DNA of 64,000 nucleotides from NCBI GenBank assembly GCA_022393335.1, contig JAJEKB010021337.1:1638802-1702801 (forward strand), read 5' to 3'. The first letter of the stretch is position 1. The number at the start of each line of letters is the position of its first letter. Position numbers and translations under genes: made by a program. Origin of the DNA: Macrotrachela quadricornifera. Its lineage: Eukaryota > Rotifera > Eurotatoria > Philodinida > Philodinidae. The notes beneath the pieces were generated by a model. The model did not search any database. It had not been told where the DNA came from and saw only the letters and a list, made by a program, of their open reading frames with translations. Positions 45,950 to 58,239 of this stretch are shown here, in pieces.

Positions 45950-48900
45950 AAAACCTTTATTGGTTTATTTTTATCGAACTATCCAGATTGAGAAGCTCGT
46001 GCCGAATCCGACAGGAAGGCATCAGAAATCAACGGAACACTGCTTCCGAAATCATTCGATCTGGGTATATTTGAAAACTTTCTCTTCACAACAAACTAGT
46101 TTTATCTTCATCTCCCACTAACGTCTTTTTTTCATATAATTCCTTCAAAATACATCCACTTTATTCTAATGCAATTGTTTTTATTAACACTTATCTTATG
46201 AAAGAAATATTTCACATGCATTGTTTTCACTTGCTAACATTGATAACTATACTTGATATAAAAGGCTTTGATCATCAAATTTTTTTACAAAAAGTTTAAA
46301 TGTTTGCAAAAGGAAGGTTCTATAATAAATTTAAAATACAATTTTTCTCTGCAGTAAATAAATCGTTTGTAATTAAAAAAATTTTAAAGTCAATTGTTTT
46401 TCAAAATTTAAGAAACTTAAATAAAAACAAAAACTTGAATAATAATCGATATGTTTGTTCAATAAACGTGAAAACTCTATATATCTGTCTGCATTAGTAT
46501 AATATCTTCATTGATATGAAAACTTATACGATACTGTAGGATGTTGCTTCGATAAAAAATTTGGTTAACTTGAATTTTTCGATTTAAATCCTCTACAGTA
46601 TGAACTTTTGGTAGATCTTAAATGGTTTATGAAGATTTGAAATTCTTTTATTCTTGTGTAATACACTAAAAATATCAACTGACTTAATCTTGACAATCTT
46701 TTTATATCGTACTCAGAGAAAATGAATTGATTGGATGGACATTTATTGTATGACGACGATGTATGTCAAAAATGTTTGACTTCAACTGCTGAATTGAATT
46801 TATATAGCATAGAAAATCATTGAATCATGTATCTTGTTCAACTTATAATTTTTTTTCTCCTAAGCTAATCAGGAGATAGTTTGATCATTTTTCAATCATC
46901 ATAAATGCTACGAATTATTTTATAGTCATTCTTGACCTCTCAAGAGAAAGCTGATGTTATTTTTTTTTCATTTGTAGATACAATTTTATGTTTAGGGCCA
47001 GTGGCACGTTTTAAAATAAAATGAGGCTTACTTGAAAGCAATTGTTTCTGATGAAATTGTTGTTCATGTATTCAAATTGAGTTAGTTAAAAGACTTTCAG
47101 ATGATTAGTTCGATAAGATTTCAATTTCGTACTATCAAAAGAAAATGTTAGCATGATTTATTTTAGGTCTGTATCGAATTTGTTTTATTTAAATAGATCA
47201 CTTAATATCGATTAAACTTTAGTAACTTAAAATGTCTTTATTCATTAGATTTGATGTTTAGAATTCTGTCATTTATTAGCATGATTAACAGAACATACTA
47301 CTCATATAGGTTGAATGCTTACAACAATAAAATTTACGACAAGTGATTGGAAAAATATGAAAAAATAGAAAGATATACAAATTGAAACATGAGTAATTAT
47401 ACCGATTAAGCTACTTGTATACAGAATTTATTGAAAATACTACGTTGTTGGTTACTGGCTAAACGAGAAAGTAGATTCGTCTAAAATTCAGCATATTTTT
47501 GAAAAAGTATGTGTACATTTGCTTCTTCTTGTCTATTAAATTCTATAATTGAATGACGAGAGCGCGTAAATTTCGAAATGACTTCTATTGCTACGATACA
47601 AGATTAAAAAAGAAATTCTTTCTTTCAAGAAAGATTTTGTATCTCTGGAAGGAGAAGAAGCATTACAGTATGGTAATAATAGAAATTCTCAACATAATCT
47701 ACTTACTGTCGTGAAAAATTTTTCTTCTACCTTTAAGAATGATCTCACTAATCTTTAATTAATTTGTAAAATTCTCTAAGAATTTATTCACTATTTAATA
47801 TTTTATACTTTGCAGAAAGTTTCTAACATGTTTCGTTCTTATCTCATTCATTTCATGTTTTGATCAACTTTGGTGAAATATAATTTAAAAAGAGTCTTAA
47901 AGTATATTAGAGGTCAAATCTGAATTCATAGCCCGTCATCTCTCAGACAATGAAACATACTTTGAAAATTAATAATAGACAAGAACAATGAGAAGTGACA
48001 GATTCCAACAAAACTTTTGATTAAATAACCGACTAATTTTTAATTAATCCATGCTTAATTAACTACTAGTAGCGTGTGATTATTATTCTCTTACTAAATA
48101 ACTCTTGAATAGTTAATGCAGAAAAAGTTAACGAAAATACTGATTGTAGGAACCCATCCTGTTCAATGCGCACATTGTGACAAACACCATAGGATTTTGT
48201 CCCGAACAGTAATACACTCAGTTGATATAAAACTAAAGGAGCATGTTAATAGCATTTTGCTAGAATGTGAGCTTGTCTCTTATTGAAATCGGGAAGAATG
48301 ACTTGGAAGATAGTGTAACATTCTAAATACATGGAATACAAAGAAATATTCTGTAAATAAATTTCACAATGACAGTATGCGTGGCATTTAAATTCCATAA
48401 GAATTATATTAGCAGCTATTCAGACTGTATTTAGTGAATATTTCTATTGAGATTATATTCCATCAGGGAACAGAAAACGATCGGATTATTAGATGTTACT
48501 TAGATTTGAAATCATGCCATCAAATAATTCCATTAATTATTCAAAAAAACATCTGATTAGCAAAAAATTCGTTCTTCAAAATCTGATTTTCAGGAGCAAG
48601 ACCTAAAAACATCTCATTGCCTGAGAATTGAGTGCTCAAAATCTGATTGGTGGATGGCAATATGTCAAAAAACATCTGATTGGTTGAAGTGGAAACTATT
48701 CAATGGCTCTGAATAGTAAACTTTTGTGGATGTTTTTTTTGACTTATTATAACGAACGAACGAACGAACACATTTTACTCTCTTTGCGTATAACCCTCAT
48801 TTCAGAAGAGAGGAAAATCAATGCCTTTCTCGATCAAGTTTATTAATACATAAGCACTCTCCATCGTTCATTCAAGAGTTGCGCGATTCGTTGTGATGAG

Positions 48901-50600
48901 TATTACTTGTGTGAACCCCAATTATATAGATCTTGACGACCAACGGGTATCCGTATTGTATAAAAGTTGACGATCCATGGGTTCCCGTATTATATAGGAT
49001 TTGAGGCTTTATGAATACTCCTATCACAGAGGACTTAAATACTTGGGGTAGTTCTAAATACACATCCTGCTGACACTCATGGAAACCAGATAGAACTGTC
49101 GCAAGTTTATTTCAGGCAATGTTTTTTTGACCTTTGACGTGGCACACACAAATCCATTTCACTTTTTTCCGTATCACCCTTCTCTCAGTCGAAGAAATAA
49201 TATTTCATTTCATATTTGTCACGATATTTTTCTTCTATTTTAAGCAACTATAGTTTATGATTCTGCTTTTCTTAATATAGTTATTTTTGTGAGAAAAGTT
49301 TACGTTAAATATCAATGATATTCCGTTTAGTGAAGAAAAAATAAAACAGAATAAGTACTATATTAGAAAAAAGTACGAACGAGAAGTTTTTAATTGTATA
49401 TATCGTTCTCATTGACATCCTGTTTCTTGCTTATTTTTCTTTTCTAAGTAACTAAATTATTTTTAAACGTTTTTTTTTTATTCTCTCACTAACTTGACGT
49501 CGTCACAAGTGTTACTTTAGAAAAAAATGAAATTGGATACATCTTAAAAGGTTCGAAGAGAAAGAAAGGAGAAATAAAATCAATATATTGCAGTTGTTGC
49601 CATCATTTACTTTCAATCATTATATATAGATAGAAGCAAAGAGAATGCGTATTTATACGAATTTTTTTATTGAGAATACCGTTTCAAAGAATCTATCGAT
49701 CAGAGATGATCGATTAATGCTTTCAAAACTTTTGAACCTTCTCAGGTTGATAAATCGAAGCACATGCTATTACAAGATCGTATATATAATCAGATCAGAC
49801 AGAATCGTCACCGCTCAAATCTTACATCAGATTGCGCTGTATGATTCATCAAAGTTCTTATTCTCCGATAAGATACTAATATAAGATTATAAAAGATATT
49901 ATATAACGATAAGATCTTTGAAGAATGTTACAGTACGATTTCTGAGGCGGTGATTTTTCGTTTGATTTTTTTATATGGATCATCCTTTCTTCATCATTAT
50001 ATATCCTAGACAAAGACCTTGTTGTTTTTGAAAAAATTTTGAGAAATGAAACTTTTTTAGTTTGAGTTGAGTGAGATTCACAGTTTCTTCATTCGTTTTA
50101 CTATCTGCTGCTTTGAAGTATAATACTCGATGATATCTTACATGAATTTAAAGTTAATAATAAATCATCATCAAAGATTTGTATCCGTGAAGATAAACAG
50201 ATGGTACGTAGAAATAATAGTACACTTTTAATCATTGAACAACATTTAAGGAAATAATGACGAAGCTTTATACAAATTGATTTATTTTCTTTACAATGAT
50301 TTTTTTTTAGTCTTCCTTCTCGTCTGATGACACTTCCATTCCAATTTTCATCGTTAGGGTGAGATAAAAGTAACTTCACCTAAGGGAATTTTGAATATTT
50401 TTATCATTCTCATAACGAATAAAGTAATATTTTTATAGTCTACATTCATAAGAGAAACGTTGATGTACTATACTCTCGAACTGTCTTTGTAAAAATCTAT
50501 AGTTCTTAGGAGATATGAAAAAAACGATACATTCTCTTAGAAAAAAAGTAAACAATATGTATAGTTCTTTAGACCGATTCTCAACACTATCACCGTTTGC
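45950..50600. other. Long intergenic region, no gene recognised
   Basis: About 4.6 kb of AT-rich DNA without a supported gene. Short frames at 46300, 48872 (minus), 49645 and 50101 (minus) have no domain. Visible repeats: AACATCTGATT units at about 48545-48690; an AACG microsatellite at 48751-48769; a two-copy unit of about 58 bp with GGGTATCCGTATTGTATA at 48930-49000; and an imperfect 80-bp direct repeat beginning TGTTTTTTTGAC at about 48731 and about 49119. Confidence 0.45.
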
Positions 50601-50624
50601 TTTCAGATTTCATCATTGTATTAA

Positions 50625-51494
50625 ATGCTGCCTTTTCTGCAACGCAATTTTGTTAGATTATCGAAAAATTCACTGGTGAGATATTATGCAAATGTCTCAG
50701 AACGAGCTTTGTCTCCAACTGCAAGGATAATATATAATGCCCTTGAGGATCCATCAATGCGCGACCTATTCATTGAATGTACTAAGAAAAGTGAGTCGAC
50801 AGAAAGTGATCTACGCGAACAAATTAAAACCTATCGAAAACTTGTCGATTCACAAGGTAAAAACGTAGCCTGGATTCGTCAATTTGAGCTTCGTACATCG
50901 GCTACATTGACCTCCCGCGGAATTCTGGAACATTTCTTCAAAAGCATGAATATACTTGCAGCGGGCGAGGCATATAAGGTAACAACTTAGTATTGTTAAC
51001 ATAAATAAAAGGCTTTTCTTTCTTTTTACCATTAGGAGTTCTTAAAGGATTGTCGTAAAAAGCTGCAGTCAGCTTATAAAGAAGATCCAACATTTTCAAA
51101 AGCTCTTGACGCTTCTATCACTGGCTTTGTATCTGCAAGCGGACACTGGGACATACCAATCAGGATACTCTACTGTATGAATGTATGTCTAGGTAAAATT
51201 TCTAGTGTGAACCAAGAAACCATGATCTATTTCAAGCCTGTATTTGAGGCAATGTTAAAACAATGTTTAACACAAATGAGTTCAAATGACAAGCAAGTAT
51301 TTATTGCAATGAAACTTGCAGCTACATTTTATTATTTGTGCGAGAAAATACATGAACCACCCAATGCTACTACTCCTCTGCATATTTCAACATCTTTAGA
51401 TAAGACAGCGCAATGTTTAGTAAAACAAGTGGCGATACATTACTTTCATCTTGGTGAGAACGATGTGAGAACAACAGAGAACGAAGTCGTCTAG
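50625..51494 (+). CDS. Unrecognised, probably mitochondrial protein
   Basis: Exons 50625-50978 and 51036-51494 flank a 57-nt GT..AG intron and give an exact 270-codon frame plus stop. The N-terminus (MLPFLQRNFVRLSKNSLVR) is rich in Arg and hydrophobic residues without acids for 24 residues, typical of a mitochondrial presequence (inference). The rest is mixed, mostly helical and soluble, with HWDIPIRILYCMNVC and KQVFIAMKLAATFYYLCEK as notable segments. I do not recognise a family. The clean intron, consistent coding sense and ATG start support a real gene. The sequence before the ATG (TTTGCTTTCAG) looks like a splice acceptor, so a 5' UTR intron is possible. Confidence 0.65.
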
Positions 51495-51499
51495 CTTTA

Positions 51500-52090
51500 C
51501 CATTATATTCATGTAACCTGCACATAAATCTGTTTTCTTATAATTTGCATCGCTTTTCATGTTATTGTTCGTCTTTGTATATATTTTCAATCTTTTCAAC
51601 ATGGAATGATTCCTTTTGTAAAGTATGTTGTATAGTTAGACGTGTGAAAAAAAAAGAATGAATGGAATATCGTCTCAAATGTTATACTTTCAACTTGTAT
51701 AGTTTACAATCTTTTGTATCAATTGTTTAACAAGTTTTTTCTTATATTAACTTCCTTGGATATTTATTATTTGGTTAGTTATTCATTTATTAAAAAAATA
51801 GATAAAACCTATTTGATAAAGGCGATTTTTTTATTTTTATTCATACCTTTGTTATTGATATGCAAGTGGTATTTTCTCACGTGTTTTAACCGTTCTATTA
51901 TACTGGTTTATTACCGATGAGTTAAACTTGTGTGTTGTTTTCCGGAATCATTTTTCATTTCTTTTTTGCTTCTTTCATTGTGCACAAACAATACTGACTC
52001 ATATCATAGTCATGTCTTTGTTTTAATTGGAGAATGTGGCATATAAAGGAGTGTTATGCAAGGTAAAGCACGCATTCATTTCATTCATAT
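51500..52090. other. Intergenic, no gene recognised
   Basis: AT-rich, with one short hydrophobic open frame (51714-51920) that has no recognisable domain. Nothing else was seen. Confidence 0.45.
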
Positions 52091-52091
52091 G

Positions 52092-52850
52092 CTCCAAATC
52101 GTAGCTTCTCAAAAGAGATACCATTTAATTAAATATTATAGCTAATTAAAACTTTATACAGATACCTAAAATAAAGCGCGTCTATAATATTCGTGTAACT
52201 TTTTGTCTAGATAGCTGTTGAAAAGTAAAAGTTTAGCTATTTAAATGATATTTACAAATATTACATTATTTACCTAACTGAATCCTTTAACAAAATTTCA
52301 TAATAATAATAAAATACTGTTTCTAAAATAGTCAGCATTTATAATGATGAGATTTTAACCAGTTATATTAATACAGTGATGATAGATATGAATGTTTTTT
52401 AACAGTGAGTAATTGAAATGCGGAACTCCATTTTTGCATAATGTATACAATTCGGATCTACAGTCAGCCAATATATACATTTATAATATAGATTATTTGT
52501 TTAATAAATAATAATATAGTTTTAAAACGGATGATTAGTTAAAATTATTTATTTTTTTCCCGATTTTTACTCCCTGCTCAAATTGGAGTTGTTACTTCGA
52601 AATGAATGAGAAATGGTCATCACCAATAATTTGAATATATACATATGAATAATAAATTAACGATATAGATTTGTTTGATTAATAAATGAAATACAGTTTA
52701 ACAATGGATGACTATTTAAACTTGTTTAAAATAATTTATTTTTTCACCTGCCTCCTGGTCAATATATTAAATAAATAGCTAGCAAAACTTTAAATAGATA
52801 TTGATATCGATTAAGTAGTGCTGGGAAAAAGTATCTCTTTTGAGGCTGAG
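52092..52850. mobile_element. TIR repeat with TCTCTTTTGAG ends
   Basis: AGCTTCTCAAAAGAGATACC at about 52102 is matched in inverse by GTATCTCTTTTGAGGCTGAG at about 52830. Inside, TTTAAATAGCTA, TTTAAAT and AATAAAT motifs recur. The same terminal string is found near 2285 and 6180, and the same internal motif at 5500-6120, so these are likely one family. It is non-coding. Confidence 0.5.
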
Positions 52851-54015
52851 CTATTGACGCTTACACGACCGCTTCTTTCTACACGCGCGTAAGCATTTAA
52901 AAAAGAGCTTTTTCGAAGTGTGAACACGCGTTTTTCAAAATTCTTGTCTGCTTGAGCAGTGAGACGATATTATTGTAAAACTTGATTATGGTAAAGAAGA
53001 TATTTTTTTCATTTTGTTTCAATTTCCAAAGATAGTAAAGAGTACTTAAATAAACGTAATTTCTTATAGGTTTTTGCTGAAATAAATATTATTTCCATTT
53101 TTAGGAATGTCAACAACATTTTTTTGTATTATTCTTCCTTTTTGAAGGCAATTTTTTCTTATAACAGCTTCTCCTTTCCTGCTCTTTAACAAAATTGGCC
53201 TTCGAGGTTTTTATGTGAGCTATCAATTTGTATTCTAATTATGTGAGAAGAAAAAAAGTTTATAAAACAGGCATAAAACCTTGAGGTTTGAATAGTTTTA
53301 ACGTACAAGTAGAAACATAGTGTGAAATTGTCGAAAGGTTTAGCATTATATGCCATGTAAATGATTAAAAATAGAGGAATCATAAAAAATGTGTAAGCTA
53401 TAACGATGAAAGTTATGAAATTTTATTGTCAATAAAGCGTTTTTCACCACACTTGTTTACACGAAAATAATCTATTAAAGCGATAGGTGTACATGTGTTT
53501 AAAAACTCGTGACGCGATTTTAAGGGCGTGCAAACACAATTAAATTTTGAGAGAGAATTTTACCAAGAATTTTTATGGTGAAAACGCTTAAAATCGTCTG
53601 TGTTCCGCGTTATATCGCGATAATTTTTAGAAAAAAATAAAACGAAACGATTTAGCGTACATTTAAATGCTAGAAATGTTTAATATATGGGCGTGTTGAC
53701 GTCAACTAGTTGGCTTCGTGTAGAGGCCATTAGAATTTCTACCAAAAAACGTCTAACACTTGATATTTTCAACCGTTAAGATGTGCATATCAAGAATCCG
53801 ACGTTTACACGCAATTAAAATAACTATTTCGAACGTTTATGAGGCCAAATATAATCGCAAGAAAAGATCTGCCTGTTTTCGCACTTTGATAAATAGATTT
53901 ACTGATGTTTATGCAGCCAATTTCAAAAAAGCGCCGTAAAACGCTAAATAATACTGATTTTTGGGCGTTTAAACGCGTTTTTCTAAGATCTTGTCTGACT
54001 GGGTGTATGTTTTAA
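52851..54015. repeat. Repeat with AAACGCGTTT motifs and direct end repeats
   Basis: CACGCGTTTTTCAAAATTCT then TGTCTG at about 52925 recurs in the same orientation at about 53973 as AACGCGTTTTTCTAAGATCT then TGTCTG. In between, GGGCGTT, CGCGTTT and AAAACGC motifs are scattered. There is no gene; the frame at 53186-53383 (minus) is unrecognised. The element type is unclear. Confidence 0.4.
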
Positions 54016-54480
54016 TCTTTCAAACAGCTGCTTGATGCATAGTATATTAAATAAATATGTTTCATTATTGACAACATTAAAAAGCTTTCGAATATAAGAA
54101 AAGAAAAAAAGTTGCGAGTTTCATTGACATTGTTGCACAAGATATGCATTTTCATTCAAATTCAAACACGAGAACAAAACTTTCGCCAAGCAACAATCTA
54201 ACAATCACTAAATAACAAAAGTTTTTCTCTGACGAAGAACAAAAAATAGTGATAAGATTACTGTTGTTGTACTTTTCGACGAAAAATTTCATTGATTCGT
54301 ATTTTAAATTATGGTCAAGAAAAGTGAGCTCCACGCATTGTAAAGTACAAATCTGCATAAATCACAATCCATATTTTCCACAGCCCATATTCTACCTATC
54401 AATGCTGGCCACTATTTCAGAGACATGCATTACGGATATCAATTAAAATGACTAATCACCTGATGATTTCCGGTAACTCA
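54016..54480. other. Intergenic, no gene recognised
   Basis: Only overlapping short frames on both strands (54152-54446) without domains. Nothing supported. Confidence 0.45.
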
Positions 54481-54482
54481 CT

Positions 54483-54961
54483 CTAAAAAAAGAAGTGTTT
54501 TACCGAACCTCTAGAAAAAGGTTTTGCAGAGATAAAACAGTTTCCAAAAGTGTTAAGAAATTCACAAAACGATATTTCAAAAACTCAGAATCTTTAAAGG
54601 TTCTTCCCGTGTGCTCGGGGAAAGAAGCGTGGCCTACAACAATCATTTTTTAAGTTTCATAGCCAAAAAAAAGGTTTTGTAGCATAATATGAAACATTAG
54701 AGTGTCGTCTTAAGCTTTTACGGTTCGGTAGCAACTTTAAAAAAAACAGGCCATTGAAGTTTAAAACTTCTTTTTGACTATGGAACTTAAAAAGTGGTTT
54801 TTTGCAGACCATGGTTCTTCCCGCAGGCACACGGAACGAACCTTTAAAGGTTCCGACTTTTTAAAATATCGGTTTTTCAGCTTTATCACATTTTTGGAAA
54901 CTGTTTTATCTCTGCAAAATCTTTCTAAGAGGTTCGGTAAAACATTTATTTTTCTTAGAAT
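54483..54961. mobile_element. 480-bp foldback MITE, motif GGTTC
   Basis: Arms of about 110-125 bases: TTTTACCGAACCTCTAGAAA on the left pairs with the inverse near 54925-54945. GCAGAGATAAAACAGTTTCC is perfectly inverted at about 54893-54917. CTTTAAAGGTTC units lie on both arms. The ends approximate to CTCTAAAAAAAG / CTTAGAAT. No clear duplication; non-coding. Confidence 0.65.
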
Positions 54962-54997
54962 GCAGGTAACAGCTTACCTGACCTTCTACACTTGAGG

Positions 54998-55220
54998 TAA
55001 GAAATAGTTCCTCTCCCAAAACAGAACAAAAATACTGAATACTCGGAACTACTATCCGTAAAACAGAACTAAAATACTCCCAAGTGGAAAATGTCGTTCC
55101 CGAAACGGAACACAATTGTTCTGTTTTGGGAATAATACTTTCGGATACTGTGTACTTTTGCTCCGTTTTGGGAATGATACCTTCGGTTAGTAAGTACTTT
55201 GTTCCGTTTTAAGATAGAGA
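54998..55220. repeat. Motif cluster GTTCCGTTTTGGGA
   Basis: Both orientations of GTTCCGTTTTGGGAA occur six or more times (CCCAAAACAGAAC, CCCGAAACGGAAC, TGTTCTGTTTTGGGAATAAT). It immediately follows the foldback element and resembles other motif-array elements. Borders not found. Confidence 0.5.
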
Positions 55221-55468
55221 CTTTTGGAACAGACCACTGTTTGTTCGAACATCACTCTGTATGCAGCATTTCTATTACATTTCATAAAACATGGACTGAT
55301 ATTTCATGGGTAAAATATGGATGGAAAAGTCAGCTCCAGACATGAAGTTTATGTGCGAAACTCACTTTTCTTGACCTTAAATTATGCAGTAAAGAGTTGA
55401 TATGTTTTGAATTCGTTCATTAATGTAATATTTCAGTTGATTAGGAAAGAAACTTGGTCGTAACAATT

Positions 55469-57751
55469 ATGGGACAAATATTACCGGCTGCCAATAAAAC
55501 CAAATCTGACGTTTCCCCTGATAAAACATTGATTAAAAACAATGATGACTTAAAGATTAAAACAGACGATGAAATATTAGTTAAAAAGAATGATGAATTG
55601 TTGATTAAAACAAATGATGAAATATTAGTTGAAAAAAATGATGAGTTAGTAGTCAAATCAAATGATAATATAAACAAAGAAAGTACGACACTTATTTGGT
55701 TTGATCCAAATATTGGATCACGTGAGGATACTGAACGAACAAAACAACAACTTCGTCACATTAATAATTACGTTATTTTTCATACGGATTTCGATCAATG
55801 TTTGACATTCATTCAATCAATCGACAAAGAAAAAATCTTTCTTATCACTTCTGGTTCGAAAGCATCACAATTGTTACCACGCGTTTTTTCCCTTCGTCAA
55901 GTTGATTCCATATTCATTTTTTGTATGAAAAAAAGCAGATACGAATACTTATTGAACATGTATTCTAAAATTATTGGTATCTATGTCGATCTTGCTGATT
56001 TATGCAAATCAATCGAAGAACAGATGGATTTGGTTGATAAACAATTACAAACATTTTCTTTTTTCAATCAAAATCAAAAATCTACTAAAGATCTATCAAA
56101 GCAATCTGGTGAATTTCTCTGGCTTCAGTTATTTAATTATATTATCAATCGTCTGCCAAAACATCAAACAGCAAAACAAGAAATGCTCGAAATGTGTCAA
56201 CGATATTATCGAGGAAATACAAAAAAAATTGGATTAATTCAACAGTTTCAAAATGAATATCAATCAAAAGATGCTATTCGGTGGTACTCAAAACAATCAT
56301 TTGTCTATGAATTGGTCAATAAAGCCTTACGAAGTGAGGATATTGATCAATTATATATATTTCGATTCTTCATTAGTGATCTTTCACAAAGTCTCAATCA
56401 CGAACATGACAAGATGTTATCATCAACAGAGGAAACATTAATTGTTTATCGAGGAGCAAAACTTGATAGAGAAGAATTTGATAGACTAAAAGAAAATCAA
56501 GGAAATCTTATTTCAACTAATGGATATTTATCAACTAGTCGATTAAGAGATAGAGCACTTACTTTTGCTATGAAACCTACAAAACGGACAGATGTTGTTT
56601 GTGTACTATTTCAAGTTGAATGTCGTATTAAACAAATTGGTAAGAGTGTTGTTTTCGGTGATATTAAGCAACTTAGTGAATATCCTGATGAAGAAGAAAT
56701 ATTGTTCGACTTGAATGCTTGTTTTACAATTGAATATATTAAACAAGATGGATTATTGCAATTAATTAAAATGAACGTGTCGGATGAAGGAAATAAAATA
56801 GCCAAAGATTTTCTTATTGAAACACAAAAGGAAACAGAAGAACAAAGTTTTGTGATTGTATTTGGAAGATTATTGTGTAATTTAGGCGAATATGATAAGT
56901 CACAAAAATATTTCCAAGAATTATTAAATGATCCAAATGATGAAGATATGGCTTGGATTGAGTTTAATATTGGGCGCGTTCTTGATTTTAAAGGTGACTT
57001 GCAAGAAGCACGACAACATTACGATCGTGCATATGATCGAATGATGAAAACTAAACCACCTCGACTCAAAGACTCAGCTTATGTACTCAACAATATTGGT
57101 ATTATTCTTTCTCAGCAAGAAAAATACGAGCAAGCTCTTGACTACCACCAACGAGCGCTAAAAATCAAAGAAAAATATTATTCATCTGATCATGTTCATA
57201 TTGCACAAAGCCTCAACAACATTGGTAGTATTCTTGATGATCAAGGAAAGTACGATGAGGCTCTCGAATATTATCAACGAGCGCTGAAAATCAAAGAGAA
57301 TTATTATCCATCTGGTCATGTTGACATTGCTACAAGTCTCAATAACATTGGTACCATTCTTGATCAACAAAGAAAGAATGAAGAAGCTCTCAACTATTAC
57401 CAAAGAGCATTGGTAATACAAGAAAAATACTATTCATCTGGTCATGTTGATATTGCTTTCAGTCTGAACAACATTGGTGCTATTCTCTATGATCAAAAAA
57501 AATACGAGGAGGCTCTCAGCTATCATGAACGAGCACTAAAAATGCGAGAAAAGTATTATCCATCCGGTCATGTCGATATTGCCAATAGTTTATATAGTAT
57601 TGCCGCTTGTCATAAACGTCGGAACAATAAACAAACAGCACTTGACTACTATCAGCAAGCATTGCCTATTTATGAGAAGTTTTTACCTGTTGAACATGAA
57701 CAAAGAAAACAAACTGAACGCAAAATTCGTCGACTTACTAAAAACAACTGA
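55469..57751 (+). CDS. ADP-ribosyltransferase with TPR repeats
   Basis: Single exon, 760 codons plus TGA, from the ATG at 55469 (the open frame reaches back to a TTG at 55454). Residues 20-70 are an acidic/basic tandem repeat of about 11 residues (KNDELLIKTND). Residues about 75-200 form a conserved-looking alpha/beta domain beginning LIWFDPNIGS. The ADP-ribosyltransferase domain has R328 (VYRGAK), S355-T-S357 (LSTSR) and E408-E-E410 (PDEEEILF), the R-S-ExE pattern of arginine-specific enzymes. From about 530 to 750 there are five 42-residue TPRs of kinesin-light-chain type (LNNIGxILxxQxKYEEAL). The enzyme would transfer ADP-ribose from NAD+ to proteins, with TPRs binding partners. All catalytic residues are present. 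This ART-TPR arrangement is known to be common in bdelloids. Confidence 0.88.
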   Translation: MGQILPAANKTKSDVSPDKTLIKNNDDLKIKTDDEILVKKNDELLIKTNDEILVEKNDELVVKSNDNINKESTTLIWFDPNIGSREDTERTKQQLRHINNYVIFHTDFDQCLTFIQSIDKEKIFLITSGSKASQLLPRVFSLRQVDSIFIFCMKKSRYEYLLNMYSKIIGIYVDLADLCKSIEEQMDLVDKQLQTFSFFNQNQKSTKDLSKQSGEFLWLQLFNYIINRLPKHQTAKQEMLEMCQRYYRGNTKKIGLIQQFQNEYQSKDAIRWYSKQSFVYELVNKALRSEDIDQLYIFRFFISDLSQSLNHEHDKMLSSTEETLIVYRGAKLDREEFDRLKENQGNLISTNGYLSTSRLRDRALTFAMKPTKRTDVVCVLFQVECRIKQIGKSVVFGDIKQLSEYPDEEEILFDLNACFTIEYIKQDGLLQLIKMNVSDEGNKIAKDFLIETQKETEEQSFVIVFGRLLCNLGEYDKSQKYFQELLNDPNDEDMAWIEFNIGRVLDFKGDLQEARQHYDRAYDRMMKTKPPRLKDSAYVLNNIGIILSQQEKYEQALDYHQRALKIKEKYYSSDHVHIAQSLNNIGSILDDQGKYDEALEYYQRALKIKENYYPSGHVDIATSLNNIGTILDQQRKNEEALNYYQRALVIQEKYYSSGHVDIAFSLNNIGAILYDQKKYEEALSYHERALKMREKYYPSGHVDIANSLYSIAACHKRRNNKQTALDYYQQALPIYEKFLPVEHEQRKQTERKIRRLTKNN

Positions 57752-57832
57752 GCTGGATGATTATTATATCAACCAATACAATTTTATAAAAAGAAAAGAT
57801 TTTTATGTTAAAAACTTTTTCTTTAAGAGATC

Positions 57833-58230
57833 TGGCTGAATTCCGTGAATTCTGAATCCTTGAGGAATTCATGGAATCCAAAAAGTATCAAAATCGACTA
57901 TTTACAAAGCCAAACTAAGTCAAAGAATTTAAGGAACCCAAGGAAATTAAAGATTTCAAGGAATCTGAAGAAACCGAGGATTTCTTGAATTTTTTCAGCA
58001 GTACCTGATTTCATGGATTCCTCAAGGATTCAGAATTCGTGGAATTTAGGTACTGCTAAAAGAGTGCAATAAATTCTTGGATACCTCTGATTCCTTGAAG
58101 TCCCTGACTTCGTTGGATTCTTCAAATTTTTTCAGTTAGTTTGGCTTTGTGAATAGTGAGTTTTGATACTTTTTGGATTCCATGGATTCCATGGATTCCT
58201 CAAGGATTCAGAATTCACGGAATTCAGCCA
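57833..58230. mobile_element. 400-bp TIR element, motif GGATTC / GAATTC
   Basis: The left arm TGGCTGAATTCCGTGAATTC (57833) pairs with the inverse ending CACGGAATTCAGCCA (58230). The arms match for about 90 bases through AAAAAGTATCAAAA and AAAGCCAAACTAA. The centre has repeated AAGGAATC / GATTCC units. The right end can be extended to CTA, but no duplication is certain. It lies just after the ART-TPR gene. Confidence 0.7.
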
Positions 58231-58239
58231 CTACTGTCA

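Noticed and set aside
45862..46074. 70-codon frame after the TRAF-like gene
   Set aside because: Starts at a non-ATG codon, no domain; probably 3' UTR or random.
48731..49205. Possible LTR or duplicated segment
   Set aside because: The two about 80-bp copies are too diverged and no element boundaries or coding sequence are visible.
52922..54012. LTR pair of a retrotransposon
   Set aside because: Direct repeats are only about 35-40 bases and imperfect, with no pol or gag frame between them.
55454..55468. Upstream TTG start of the ART-TPR gene
   Set aside because: Eukaryotic initiation from TTG is unlikely; the ATG 15 bases later is in frame and begins MGQ.
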